DNA of 46,113 bases, taken from assembly GCA_913057175.1 (NCBI GenBank), contig CAJXNP010000030.1:1-46113 (forward strand), given 5' to 3'. The position numbers were made by a program, and so were the translations under genes. Source of the stretch: an uncultured Cytophagales bacterium (GTDB lineage: Bacteria; Bacteroidota; Bacteroidia; Cytophagales; Cyclobacteriaceae). This document shows positions 8,851 through 18,100 of this stretch, in pieces (the stretch's first letter is position 1; each line of letters opens with the position of its first letter). The notes beneath the pieces are model-generated. The model ran no database searches and was not told the origin of the DNA. It saw nothing but the letters and a program-made list of their open reading frames with translations.

Positions 8851-9737
8851 TATAGCTTTTTAAATACTGCGTAACTGGTATGTCCTTTAACAAAGGGTGA
8901 GATTAGAAAGATTAGTTTCTTTAAAACCATTTGTGGTATAATGTCAATTATCCTCCCCCCACCCTTAATTTTTTTTATCAATCTTTTTAAATAAGTTAGA
9001 TATAATTCCGAACAATATGGTTTGAGTGATTCTTCTTTGTACCTAATTAGTTTTATTTTAAAAATTTTTTCCAAAGATAAAATAGATTTCTTATTCCACA
9101 GCCCCATGTGATGAGGAGGTAAATTGAATTTATTAAACTTCATAGTTGGGTAAATGAAAGAATCATTATTTGGTACACTAAAAATTATCATTCCTCCAGG
9201 TTTTGTTAACTTAATGACGTTAGTGATGAAAGAATTTACCTCACTAATATGCTCCAAAACTTGAAAAAAGCAAACCACATCATATTTTTCGTATTCAGTT
9301 TCAGAAAGATTTGCAACAGAGAGATTTGTAACATTTAGTCCTTTCTCCACACATTTTTCAGCAGCAGTTTCACTGAGTTCGGTTCCATATCCAATAAGAC
9401 CATTGGCTTTAAGCATTTCAAGAAAATTGCCTTCACCACATCCAATTTCTAATATTTTATTTGCATTATTTATTTGATTGAGTGCTAACTGGTATTCCCA
9501 CCTATCCTTTAAATAATAGCTGCTTGAATTTTGAAGGCTTGAATAATAGCTTGAATCGCCAGAAAGATCAAAAGGGTAAAAAAACCGATACCCTGAAGTT
9601 TGGCATTTATAAATGTCTATAGTTTCTATTGAAAAGTACTTCTTAATGTCAAACCCTGGGTATAGTTTCTCAATTTCGTCCAATCCAATCTGATCGATCA
9701 AGATCGCTTTTCCACCTGGCAATAACGGGCTTTTCAT
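8850..9737 (-). CDS. Class I SAM-dependent methyltransferase
   Basis: A class I methyltransferase of 295 residues. Motif I is KILEIGCGEGNFLEML near residue 95-110, the acidic ribose-binding region follows (YGTELSETAAEKC), and VCFFQVLEHI is the motif typical of Methyltransf_11/23 proteins. The first 90 residues form an extra N-terminal domain that includes YKCQTSGYRFFYP, resembling the single-stranded lead-in of sugar C- or O-methyltransferases in O-antigen clusters. The longest frame begins at a TTG at 9740, but ATG at 9737 overlaps the upstream TGA stop by one base (TGATG) and is preferred. Substrate unknown; sugar methylation is inferred from the neighbourhood. Confidence 0.85.
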   Translation of the reverse strand: MKSPLLPGGKAILIDQIGLDEIEKLYPGFDIKKYFSIETIDIYKCQTSGYRFFYPFDLSGDSSYYSSLQNSSSYYLKDRWEYQLALNQINNANKILEIGCGEGNFLEMLKANGLIGYGTELSETAAEKCVEKGLNVTNLSVANLSETEYEKYDVVCFFQVLEHISEVNSFITNVIKLTKPGGMIIFSVPNNDSFIYPTMKFNKFNLPPHHMGLWNKKSILSLEKIFKIKLIRYKEESLKPYCSELYLTYLKRLIKKIKGGGRIIDIIPQMVLKKLIFLISPFVKGHTSYAVFKKL

Positions 9738-10459
9738 CAATTACCTTTAATTACGTAACAAACACCTTCAGGAGTTGAACGAATGGCGTCAGGTAGTTTA
9801 TTTTTGGATAGAAAATCATGTACTGCTTTTCTACATCCTTCCCAACAGTAATAATCATCTATGATGATGATTCCATTTTCAACTACGTTATCGTAGAGGA
9901 TTTCTAAACAAGTCATCGTCGAATCATACCAATCTCCGTCCAACCTTAACAATGCGATTCCATTTTTAAAATTACTATTTGGTAGAGTTTCATTAAACCA
10001 ACCTTTGACGATGGTAAAATCATTACATCGAGCTAATTCCATAGCCTTTTTGGCAAAACCAATCTCAGCTTTACAATTTTCATAATAGAAAGGAGAGTTC
10101 TTATTTGCCTGCCATCTTTTTGCTTTTTCGCCATCAATTTCTTTTACTTCCGGCAACCCTTCGAAGCTGTCAAATAGATAAAAATGTCTATTATTCGCAT
10201 TCAAAAGACTAGCAAAACCAGCAATCATTCCCCCTCGCCATACCCCACATTCAACAACATCTCCGGTTATATTTTCTATATACTTCAGCAAGTTCAGATT
10301 TGATTCATAGGTAGTTTGGGGAATCATTGTAAAATTCCTATACTTTTTGAAAATTAGGTCAATAGATTCTAAATATTGTCGATAATTTTTATCGACCTTC
10401 ACAATTTCATGCCCAAAATGAAAAAGAAATTTATTAAATATTTTCTTAATTAGATTCAT
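9737..10459 (-). CDS. TylF/MycF-like O-methyltransferase
   Basis: A metal-dependent SAM methyltransferase resembling the macrocin O-methyltransferase (TylF) family. It shows DVVECGVWRGGMIAGFASLL as the SAM loop, LFDSFEGLPE, and the metal-binding ALLRLDGDWYDSTMTCLEIL followed by IIIIDDYYCWEGCRKAV, where the paired aspartates coordinate the divalent ion. In natural-product pathways the family methylates deoxysugar hydroxyls; in this cluster a sugar of the surface glycan is the natural candidate. The open frame can be extended to TTG at 10507, but the ATG at 10459 (MNLIKKIF) gives a normal 240-residue protein overlapping the end of wzt by 14 bp. Confidence 0.88.
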   Translation of the reverse strand: MNLIKKIFNKFLFHFGHEIVKVDKNYRQYLESIDLIFKKYRNFTMIPQTTYESNLNLLKYIENITGDVVECGVWRGGMIAGFASLLNANNRHFYLFDSFEGLPEVKEIDGEKAKRWQANKNSPFYYENCKAEIGFAKKAMELARCNDFTIVKGWFNETLPNSNFKNGIALLRLDGDWYDSTMTCLEILYDNVVENGIIIIDDYYCWEGCRKAVHDFLSKNKLPDAIRSTPEGVCYVIKGN

Positions 10460-11732
10460 TACTGATTTTATTGGTGTGCCAAAAAAGTTTGGGTCTAACA
10501 ACACCAAGCCATGATTGGTGAAAGCCTTCCCTCATATAACCAGTATTGACTATACTAAAGGAAATGACCTTTTTCTCAATTAATGATACTTTGTTATGGT
10601 TTTTTAAGAGTACTACATTAATATAATAGTTACCTTCATTTAAAAGCCCTTCTGGAATTTTACACTTTGAATGAAATCTTCCTTCAGAAAATTTACCGTT
10701 AGTGAATGGATCAATATTTAAAGTTGAGGAGGACCAGTTTACACTTGATAGAACGGCTGTTTCCAGATTTGTAAATAGTTGAATGCCTACTGAAGTATTC
10801 TGATCCTTTATTAAATTTTGAAAATAGATATCAACCTCAATATCTTCATAAGGAATTAATTCAGAGGAGAATTTACCTCTTTGGGACAGAGTAACTTTTT
10901 CAATTATGAAGTCATTATTTTTTGGTTTACTACTATTTTTCCATTCCCGGATCCCACCTAGGAACATATTATCAGATATGTAGTCATTAATGATTTTTTC
11001 AGTTGGTCCTAAACTTGTTAGTTTACCATTTGATAGGAATATTGCTTTAGAGCAAAGTTGATTAACGGCTCCCAAGTTATGACTGACGAATAGCACGGTC
11101 CTTCCCTGACCTGTTACATCCTCCATTTTCCCCAGGCACTTCTTCTGAAATTCAGCGTCTCCAACAGCAAGTACCTCATCAATAATCAAAATTTCAGGTT
11201 CCAAATGTGCTGCAACCGAAAAAGCCAAACGCACCTTCATTCCACTACTATAATGTTTTACGGGTGTATCGATAAATTCTTCTACCCCGCTAAAAGCCAC
11301 AATTTCATCAAATTTGGCTTTGATCTCTTTTCGTTTCATTCCCAGGATTGTACCATTGAGGTAAATGTTTTCACGACCGGTCAATTCCATATGGAAACCA
11401 GTTCCAACTTCCAACAGTGAACTTACCCTTCCATTAATTTCAAACCGTCCAGTAGTGGGTTTGGTGATTCGGCTTAAGATTTTTAACAAGGTGCTTTTTC
11501 CTGCCCCGTTTCTTCCGATGATCCCAACTGCTTCGCCTTGCTTTACTTCGAAGTTGATGTCCTTTAATGCCCAAAAGTCATTGATCTGTTGATTCGGTGA
11601 TTGGGTGATTGGGTGATTGTGAGAATTTCTTTTGAAAATACTGGACAATGAATCCCTCAGATTTCCTGATTTTCTCCTGCCTATTTTGTATTTCTTTCCC
11701 AGGCCTTCTACGCTGATTGCAATATCACTCAT
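10446..11732 (-). CDS. wzt: ABC transporter ATPase for O-antigen/capsule export (Wzt-like)
   Basis: ATPase of an ABC-2 type polysaccharide exporter, 428 residues. Walker A is GRNGAGKST (73-81), the signature is YSSGMKVRLAF (161-171) and Walker B is ILIIDEVLAVGD (181-192). The region after about 260 is a beta-rich extension like the Wzt carbohydrate-binding domain, which in known systems recognises the finished, often methylated, end of the polymer. With Wzm (12 bp upstream) it should move lipid-linked polymer across the inner membrane. An octanucleotide tandem repeat encodes residues about 38-46 of an unusually long segment before the ABC core. The strong match is to the ABC domain; the polymer specificity is not known. 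Confidence 0.93.
   Translation of the reverse strand: MSDIAISVEGLGKKYKIGRRKSGNLRDSLSSIFKRNSHNHPITQSPNQQINDFWALKDINFEVKQGEAVGIIGRNGAGKSTLLKILSRITKPTTGRFEINGRVSSLLEVGTGFHMELTGRENIYLNGTILGMKRKEIKAKFDEIVAFSGVEEFIDTPVKHYSSGMKVRLAFSVAAHLEPEILIIDEVLAVGDAEFQKKCLGKMEDVTGQGRTVLFVSHNLGAVNQLCSKAIFLSNGKLTSLGPTEKIINDYISDNMFLGGIREWKNSSKPKNNDFIIEKVTLSQRGKFSSELIPYEDIEVDIYFQNLIKDQNTSVGIQLFTNLETAVLSSVNWSSSTLNIDPFTNGKFSEGRFHSKCKIPEGLLNEGNYYINVVLLKNHNKVSLIEKKVISFSIVNTGYMREGFHQSWLGVVRPKLFWHTNKISNESN
11597..11620. repeat. Octanucleotide tandem repeat inside wzt
   Basis: The unit GTGATTGG occurs at 11597-11604 and 11605-11612 with a third copy (last base changed) at 11613-11620; a degenerate copy precedes them. The unit length is not a multiple of three, so loss or gain of a copy would shift the wzt reading frame. 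Confidence 0.8.
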
Positions 11733-11744
11733 CTCTTCAAAACC

Positions 11745-12560
11745 TTAAACTATGTCTGCCATGGTATCTTCTACCTTCTTAAAGTAAATCAATGAAGTAA
11801 TAAATAATAGAATGATCGTAGCAAATGATATCCAAAAGTATTCATTTGGAGAATTTCCACCAAAAATCGACCAACGAAAACCTTCAATGATCCCCACCAT
11901 GGGGTTGAGGTTGTACAACCATAAATATTTGTCAGGAACTAATCTGGCCGGATAAGCGACCGGAGTTGCGTACAACCCGAACTGGACTAAAAAAGGTATA
12001 ACATGTTGAAAATCACGGTAACGGATGGACAAGGCGCTTAGCCAAATACCCACACCTAAAGCAGCAATAATATTTAATAAAATGAAAAGTGGCGCTGCCC
12101 AAATATTAGGGGATGGGGCTACCTGATATACAACCATCAATACAATCAATAATATCAGTGCCACACCAAAATCGACAAACCCTACAACTGCTTTGCTCAA
12201 TGGCACGACCAATCTTGGAAAATAAATTTTTTTGATCATTTCCTGTGCCCCAATAATGCTATTGCCGCTCTGGTTCAATACAAAACTGAAATAGCTCCAC
12301 ATGGAGATGCCACAAATAGCAAACAGTGGATAGGGAATAGCGCCTGTATCAATTTTGATAGCTAACCCAAATACCAGGATAAAAATCAAAAGCGTCGCTG
12401 CAGGCTGAAGAAATGCCCATAGAAAACCCAGGAATGTTTGAGCATAACGAACACGTATATCTCGGTACGCTAGAATATAAAATAGATCTTTATAATGGTT
12501 CAACTCCTTCAGGTTAATCCTAAAAGACCTTTTGTCCGCATCGACAACAACTTTTTGCAT
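11745..12560 (-). CDS. wzm: ABC transporter permease for O-antigen/capsule export (Wzm-like)
   Basis: Permease of an ABC-2 type polysaccharide exporter, 271 residues, with about six hydrophobic segments. The N-terminal cytoplasmic arm contains YKDLFYILAYRDIRVRYAQT, which precedes FLGFLWAFLQPAATLLIF, a characteristic start for Wzm/TagG-type permeases. The later segment GLYATPVAYPARLVPDKYLWLYNLNPMVGIIEGFR is split here as seen motifs TPVAYP and NPMVGIIEGFR, both typical of the family. It pairs with the adjacent Wzt ATPase to flip lipid-linked polymer into the periplasm. Base composition of wzm and the front of wzt is less AT-rich than the flanking transferase genes, as expected for a conserved backbone inside a variable cluster. 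Confidence 0.93.
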   Translation of the reverse strand: MQKVVVDADKRSFRINLKELNHYKDLFYILAYRDIRVRYAQTFLGFLWAFLQPAATLLIFILVFGLAIKIDTGAIPYPLFAICGISMWSYFSFVLNQSGNSIIGAQEMIKKIYFPRLVVPLSKAVVGFVDFGVALILLIVLMVVYQVAPSPNIWAAPLFILLNIIAALGVGIWLSALSIRYRDFQHVIPFLVQFGLYATPVAYPARLVPDKYLWLYNLNPMVGIIEGFRWSIFGGNSPNEYFWISFATIILLFITSLIYFKKVEDTMADIV

Positions 12561-12751
12561 GGCATCAAAATAAAAACCAAAATTACCAATAAAGGAAAAG
12601 GAACAAAGTGATTTTTAATAACTTGCGGATTGAATAGATAATATTCAAAATGAAGGAGCTTCAATTTTTTTATCTTATTGGACAAAATTGTTTGTGAAGA
12701 ATCATTGGAAAATAACTTTAACCGGTAACTTATTTTATAAAGTCTTTCCAA
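12509..12751 (-). CDS. Doubtful small ORF between the DUF5672 gene and wzm
   Basis: The 169 bp between the DUF5672 stop and the wzm ATG is the largest gap in the otherwise compact run. An open frame of up to 80 codons fills it, starting at a TTG inside the DUF5672 3' end and overlapping the first 52 bp of wzm. It is basic with one hydrophobic stretch (VPFPLLVILVFIL) and no internal ATG before that stretch. I recognise no family. It could be a degenerate remnant or simply a leader region; the overlap on both sides and lack of an ATG argue against a conventional gene. Confidence 0.2.
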   Translation of the reverse strand: MERLYKISYRLKLFSNDSSQTILSNKIKKLKLLHFEYYLFNPQVIKNHFVPFPLLVILVFILMPCKKLLSMRTKGLLGLT

Positions 12752-13476
12752 AATTTGGGTTCATACTTTTCCCAGGCGTGACAACCAAATGGTAGGGATG
12801 CTGTTTCTTTATAAATTGATTCACTATTTTTTTCAATTGAAAATCGTTTTGCTTTGTCAATACTTGCCACATTAAAAAATGGTAAAAAGTTTGGTGCAAA
12901 TAAGCTCCAAAAATAGTCTTCATTTGTAAGCCAGCTTTTGATTAGTGGAAAGAATAAAAATGATATTATCCAAAATTTATAAACTCTTCTAAGTGAAAAT
13001 CCCCCATTACCAACTGATAAATTTGGATTTTTTTTCACCAATACATTTTTCAAATATTTTATCACGGAGGATCTTGAATACAATAATGAATTAAAAGTTC
13101 TTGTTATTTGATCATTTGCATAGTATGGTGCACCGATGTAATCAAATTTATATTTTGCCCACTCATTTAATTCATCTTTAAAAACATAACTATCTAGTTG
13201 GTAAATTAAAATATAATTATACTTCAAAAACTTGCCGTAAAAGGTAGTAGAGAGCATTAATCGATTATAGCCACTTATTCCCTCAAAATACCTTTTAGGA
13301 AATGGTTTAAATTTAAGATTACTATAGTACTTCTTATAGTTATGAATATCTAAATCTTTGGGATATACTAAATATGTATCATATTTAGTAAGGACATTTT
13401 TGCATCTAACTAATGATTTTATTTCACTATTTGATAGAATTTCCTTATAAACAGGGATAACAACGCTTACACTCAC
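12730..13476 (-). CDS. DUF5672 glycosyltransferase-like protein
   Basis: A 248-residue protein matching the DUF5672 pattern, a GT-A-like family found in polysaccharide clusters. Recognisable blocks are YILIYQLDSYVF (carrying a candidate DxD-like acidic site), YIGAPYY, VGNGGFSLRR, NEDYFWS and the terminal PFGCHAWEKYEPKFW. The start is a GTG that overlaps the stop of the upstream sulfotransferase-like gene by 4 bp (GTGA), which fixes the N-terminus SVSVVIPVYKE. A role as a sugar transferase is likely from the fold and context but is not experimentally settled for the family. Confidence 0.8.
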   Translation of the reverse strand: MSVSVVIPVYKEILSNSEIKSLVRCKNVLTKYDTYLVYPKDLDIHNYKKYYSNLKFKPFPKRYFEGISGYNRLMLSTTFYGKFLKYNYILIYQLDSYVFKDELNEWAKYKFDYIGAPYYANDQITRTFNSLLYSRSSVIKYLKNVLVKKNPNLSVGNGGFSLRRVYKFWIISFLFFPLIKSWLTNEDYFWSLFAPNFLPFFNVASIDKAKRFSIEKNSESIYKETASLPFGCHAWEKYEPKFWKDFIK

Positions 13477-14204
13477 AATCCAAATTTGAATTTAAAATAT
13501 TGATATTTGATTTCTCCAAAAGTTTTAATAATAAACTTAATGAGAAAATTTAACCTATTTCTATAAAGGTTTCTATCAACAAAATCGAATACTTTACTAT
13601 CTAAGTCTGGCTTTTGTAATTCAACAAACTTAAAGACCTTATCCAAAGTAATCTGTGGTGAACCAATTATCTCAACGTATTTTAAACTAATATAAAATTT
13701 ATCTAATAGACTAGTTTTTATCGATTGATAATAATGTTTTGAAAGAGAATATCCATTATACAAATTATAATTATTCCTTGTATTTAATGAGTAAGCAATT
13801 TCAGCAAAATTTCGTCTAACAATTACAGGAAAGACTTTAATATTTAGTTCTTCAAAAATTTCCATATATAAAGATAATAGGACACAAATTCTGGGATCTT
13901 TTATTACAAACACCTCATCAGCCTTGAACTCGCTGTTAATAATTTCTTTAATTTTACTCTTATAAATAGTTTTTTCAATTGAATCCAAAATTGGTTTTTT
14001 TAACATATTCCATCTCGTACCAGATGCTTTTAGTATTTCCTCATTAACATGATATAATTGCTCTATTTCAAAAAACCCTTTTGGATTTTCATTTTTTGGA
14101 TTTAATAAATTTTTTCCAGAGCTTATTCCAGATAAGTGTAATAGTCCAGCTACAAGAGAAGTTCCACTCCTATGCATCCCTAGTATTAAAATACACTTTT
14201 TCAT
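13473..14204 (-). CDS. Sulfotransferase-fold protein
   Basis: This 243-residue protein opens with the P-loop CILILGMHRSGTSLVAGLL, the 5'-phosphosulfate loop of sulfotransferase-like proteins, followed by NPKGFFEIEQLYHVNEE. A later VFVIKDPRICVLLSLY and PVIVRRNFAEIAYSL resemble the 3'-phosphate-binding strand and helix. It may sulfate a sugar using PAPS; some members of this branch have other transfer activities, so the reaction is inferred. It is flanked by 4-bp overlaps on both sides (ATGA upstream, GTGA downstream) and is therefore an integral member of the operon, unlike the inverted sulfotransferase at 5756. Confidence 0.75.
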   Translation of the reverse strand: MKKCILILGMHRSGTSLVAGLLHLSGISSGKNLLNPKNENPKGFFEIEQLYHVNEEILKASGTRWNMLKKPILDSIEKTIYKSKIKEIINSEFKADEVFVIKDPRICVLLSLYMEIFEELNIKVFPVIVRRNFAEIAYSLNTRNNYNLYNGYSLSKHYYQSIKTSLLDKFYISLKYVEIIGSPQITLDKVFKFVELQKPDLDSKVFDFVDRNLYRNRLNFLIKFIIKTFGEIKYQYFKFKFGL

Positions 14205-15109
14205 AAATCATTCATAATCCTGTTAATTTTACTTATCACTTTTTCAAAAAAGGAAAATTTGTGTAAAAAATTACGCTTTGCTAAGTAATGATCTGCTTGT
14301 TCATTTCTAATTATTTTTTTTGGATGAATTAGTGGAAACTTTATCTTTTCCGTAGATTGATTTGCTTTCCAGGAATTGGACTGTTTTGTATGTGTTGCGC
14401 GATTATCAAACCCAATATTTGATATTAAATTAAAATTAGGGACAACACAAAAAGCTTTATTCTTGTAGAAGGTAAAGTGCCATCCAAATCCCCAGCTATC
14501 TATCTCTTTATTTTTAGTTTTAAATAAGTTATTTAAATGAAATCTTTTTTCTTCTTCTAAATCCGTTAAATAATCCAAAAATTTTGTTTGAACTCTTTTT
14601 TCTAGGTCTGACAGATTAACATCAAATTTTTCCCACCTATCTCTCCAGGTGGCCCATCCCCATATTCCAGGATAGCAAGAGAAATAATAAGATCCTTTGC
14701 CACGCTTTCTACCATTTTGCCAATTTACTCCAGTGATACTAAAAATTTGCTTATTGTTTTCATACTTTTCTAATAGTTCTTCACAAAATGGGAAAAAGGT
14801 AAGATTAGGTAAGGTATCATCTTCAAGAATTATAATCTTTTTCTCTTTAACCAACACCCAGGATATTGCCCCGCTAACATTTAATTTACACCCTAAATTT
14901 TTTTCTCTGAATAAGTATTTTTTGTCACATTTCCAGTCAATTTTAATTTTATCTCTTGTTTGTAAACATAATTTGTGATCATATTTGTCTTTAGGTCCAT
15001 CCGCAACTACATAAATTTTTTTTGGTTTGATTTCTCTTATCTTTTCAAAAACTTTTTCGGTTACATCTGGGCGGTTATAAATAATAAAAAGTATTGGTGT
15101 ATCAAGCAT
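14201..15109 (-). CDS. Nucleotide-diphospho-sugar transferase fold protein (HlpA-like)
   Basis: A 302-residue GT-A-like protein. It starts TPILFIIYNRPDVTEKVFEKI, contains YVVADGPK, the acidic IIILEDDTLPN as likely metal-binding site, and the block CYPGIWGWATWRDRWEKFD that marks proteins often annotated as nucleotide-diphospho-sugar transferases or HlpA. The family is common in O-antigen clusters, but its linkage specificity is not established. It is the first gene of the minus-strand run; only one base separates its ATG from the ATG of the divergent secreted protein at 15111, so the cluster promoter must lie inside that gene. Confidence 0.75.
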   Translation of the reverse strand: MLDTPILFIIYNRPDVTEKVFEKIREIKPKKIYVVADGPKDKYDHKLCLQTRDKIKIDWKCDKKYLFREKNLGCKLNVSGAISWVLVKEKKIIILEDDTLPNLTFFPFCEELLEKYENNKQIFSITGVNWQNGRKRGKGSYYFSCYPGIWGWATWRDRWEKFDVNLSDLEKRVQTKFLDYLTDLEEEKRFHLNNLFKTKNKEIDSWGFGWHFTFYKNKAFCVVPNFNLISNIGFDNRATHTKQSNSWKANQSTEKIKFPLIHPKKIIRNEQADHYLAKRNFLHKFSFFEKVISKINRIMNDL

Positions 15110-15110
15110 A

Positions 15111-18100
15111 ATGAAAAACTATATAAGCTTATTTTTATTTATCCTATTTTCTGTTATTGAGGTTTTTTCTCAAGCACCTATCTCCAATTTTGACTTTAAG
15201 GATTCTATTTGTATCGAAGAGAACCTAAATCTGATAAATATTTCAAATAATGCCAATTCATTTCAATGGGATTTTTGTATGTCAGATTTGGATCAAAATC
15301 CAGAATTAAAAGGTACAAAAACGATTGAAAGTAGTTCATTCACATCAAGTATTGATATTATTTATGATAGTAGTAATTGGTATGGTTTTGTTACAGATTA
15401 TTTAGCAAATAAACTATATAAATTAGATTATAGTGATGACCTTTCAGGCGATCCTGAGATAATTGAATCATCAAATTTTTCAGATTTACTTAGCCAGCCA
15501 AATTATTCGATTGCAATAAAAGATGATGATGTTTGGTATACTGTATTAGTAAACAATGGAAACAGTAATTTAATTAGGTTAACATATGAAAATGGGCTAA
15601 GAAATGATATTACAGATGGAGTAACCCTTGGTAATTTAAATAGTCTAAACAAACCATTTGGCTTGGATATTATTCAAGAAAATGACAATTACATAGTTAT
15701 TGTATCTAATAATGGGAATAATACATTAACATTAATAAACTTCGGCTCGTCCATTTCAAATAACCCATCAAATACTGATGTAATTACAATTGGAAATGGA
15801 TATGGTATTAATGGTGCAAGTAGAATTTCTATAATAAAAGATAAAGAAAATTGGTTTGGATTTCTATGTTCGAGAAATAATAAAATCTATAGAATAGATT
15901 TTGGGTCCACGGTATTTGACAATGATTACGATATTATAGAATTAGTTGATGTAACCTGGCCAGAGGGAGTTAGTGTTATTAAAGAAGGATTAAATTATTA
16001 TGGATATGTTGTTGGCAGAGATGTAGGATTATATAAATTAATATTTGGCAATTCCATAGAAAATATTCCTCAAATTGAACTTCTAGGTAGACTTGGGGCC
16101 CAAGATCAACTAAAAAGTTGGAAACTCGTAAGAAACACACCTGGTTGGGTAGGGTTCTCTACAAGTAGAAATGGAGGAATTGTTTCAAGATTTGATTTTG
16201 ATGATAAATGTATAGGAGCATTATCTCCATCCAATGAAATCCAACCTCAAAATATATCTTATTCCTCTCCAGGCTCTTACTCCATAGAACTCACCGCCTA
16301 CGACGAATTCGGCAACTATGACACACACGAAGATACCATCTTCGTCAAAGACGAATCCGCTCCATCCATCTCCTACACCACCGACAACCTCTGCATTGAA
16401 AATACCAACCAGTTCATTGGAACTTCTTCCGATGACCCCTCCATTACCTCCTGGTCATGGGATTTTGGTAATACTGAAACTGCCTCGGGTCAAAACGTTT
16501 CTCATCAATTCGATACTGTGGGAACCTACAATGTCTCTTTAAGCATCGAATCGGACAATGGTTGTGCCAATCAAATTGAGCAACCGATCCGGATCTATGA
16601 GAAACCGGTTCCGGCGTTTTCGGTGACCAATCCGACTTTGTGCTCCAATTCAGAGCTCGATTTTGTAAATGAATCTGAAATTTATGGAGCGGATACGCTA
16701 ATTTCCTACTCCTGGAATTTTAATGATGAAATCTATTCTTCCGCCCAGGATACGTCCGTTGTTTTTGATGCTGGTGGCACGAAAACCGTCACCCTATCGG
16801 CTACGATTCCAGGATGTACATCTGATGAAACCAATATGATCGATGTGGTGGAAGGTCCGGCCGTATCGTATTCCCATGAGGGGAATTGTGAAAATGATGA
16901 TTATACTTTTGAAAATCTTACGACAGGCCAGAACATCACCGGCTACTCCTGGGATTTCGGAGATGGATATACCTCTGATCTTTCTGAACCATCCCATCTC
17001 TACACTTCCGGGGGAACTTACCATGTCTCCCTAACTGCCTCCAACTCGGATGGCTGTAACAATGTGTTCACGCAGGATGTGGTCGTAGGCCATTTACCTG
17101 TGCCGGATTTTGCCTATGAACTACCCTGTAGTGAGCAGGAAATTCAGTTTTATGATCAAAGCGCTGTTGAGGAGGCCAACATTTGTTCTTACCATTGGAC
17201 CATTGATCTTCCCGAAAATTCACAAAATTCCACAGAAAAAGATCCCTTGCTTTACCTGGATAAGGATGGGTTGACGGATGTGAAATTATCTGTAACCAGT
17301 ACAATAGGTTGCACAGATTCCATCTCCAAATCGGTTGAAGTCCTTCCTTCACCAACAATCGATATCGAAGAAACGTTGAATTGCGTTTCCGATTCATCGG
17401 TTTTTCAGAGCAATTCTTCCCTTCCCGGAGGATCCATTCTTTCCAATAGCTGGATGATCGAAAATAATTTTTATGCCACTGACCAGGTGAAATATTTGTT
17501 TGCCGGACCAGGTGATTACGATATCACTTTAACCTCCAGGGCGGATAACCTGTGTGAAAATACGTTAATCGAGACATTTACCATTGCGCCGTTACCATCC
17601 GTTGATTTCGAAACGATTGGCGACTGTGAAAACGAATACATCCAATTCAATAACTTATCTGCCTCCATCGACGATCCCATTATTGACTTTCGATGGTCCA
17701 TCGACAATGAGTTGGTCTCACTGTCAGAAAACTTTAGTTATTTGGTTGGTGAAAGCGGATCTCACGATGTTCTGATGGAAGTTACCACTGAGCGGGATTG
17801 CGAGAATTCACTTGTGAAATCCATTGATTTAAATCCGGCACCAATCTCAAAATTCACTGCCGAACCTGTTTATGGAGCTCCTCCGTTGGAAGTTGATTTC
17901 AACAATCAATCAACAGGAGCAACCCGCTATTTATGGGATTTCAGTCAAAACAATGAGGATACTGATAACTTGACACATACTTCTTACACGTATCAAAACA
18001 TTGGAAACGAATACCCTCAGTTGATTGCCATCAATGATTTTAATTGCCGGGATACAAGCGATCTGAAAATAGAGATTGTCGATCCGGTTCTGGATGTAAG

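Noticed and set aside
16794-17397. Minus-strand frames within the PKD gene
   Set aside because: They are shadows of the more GC-rich coding strand, without domains, and the plus-strand PKD repeats are unmistakable.
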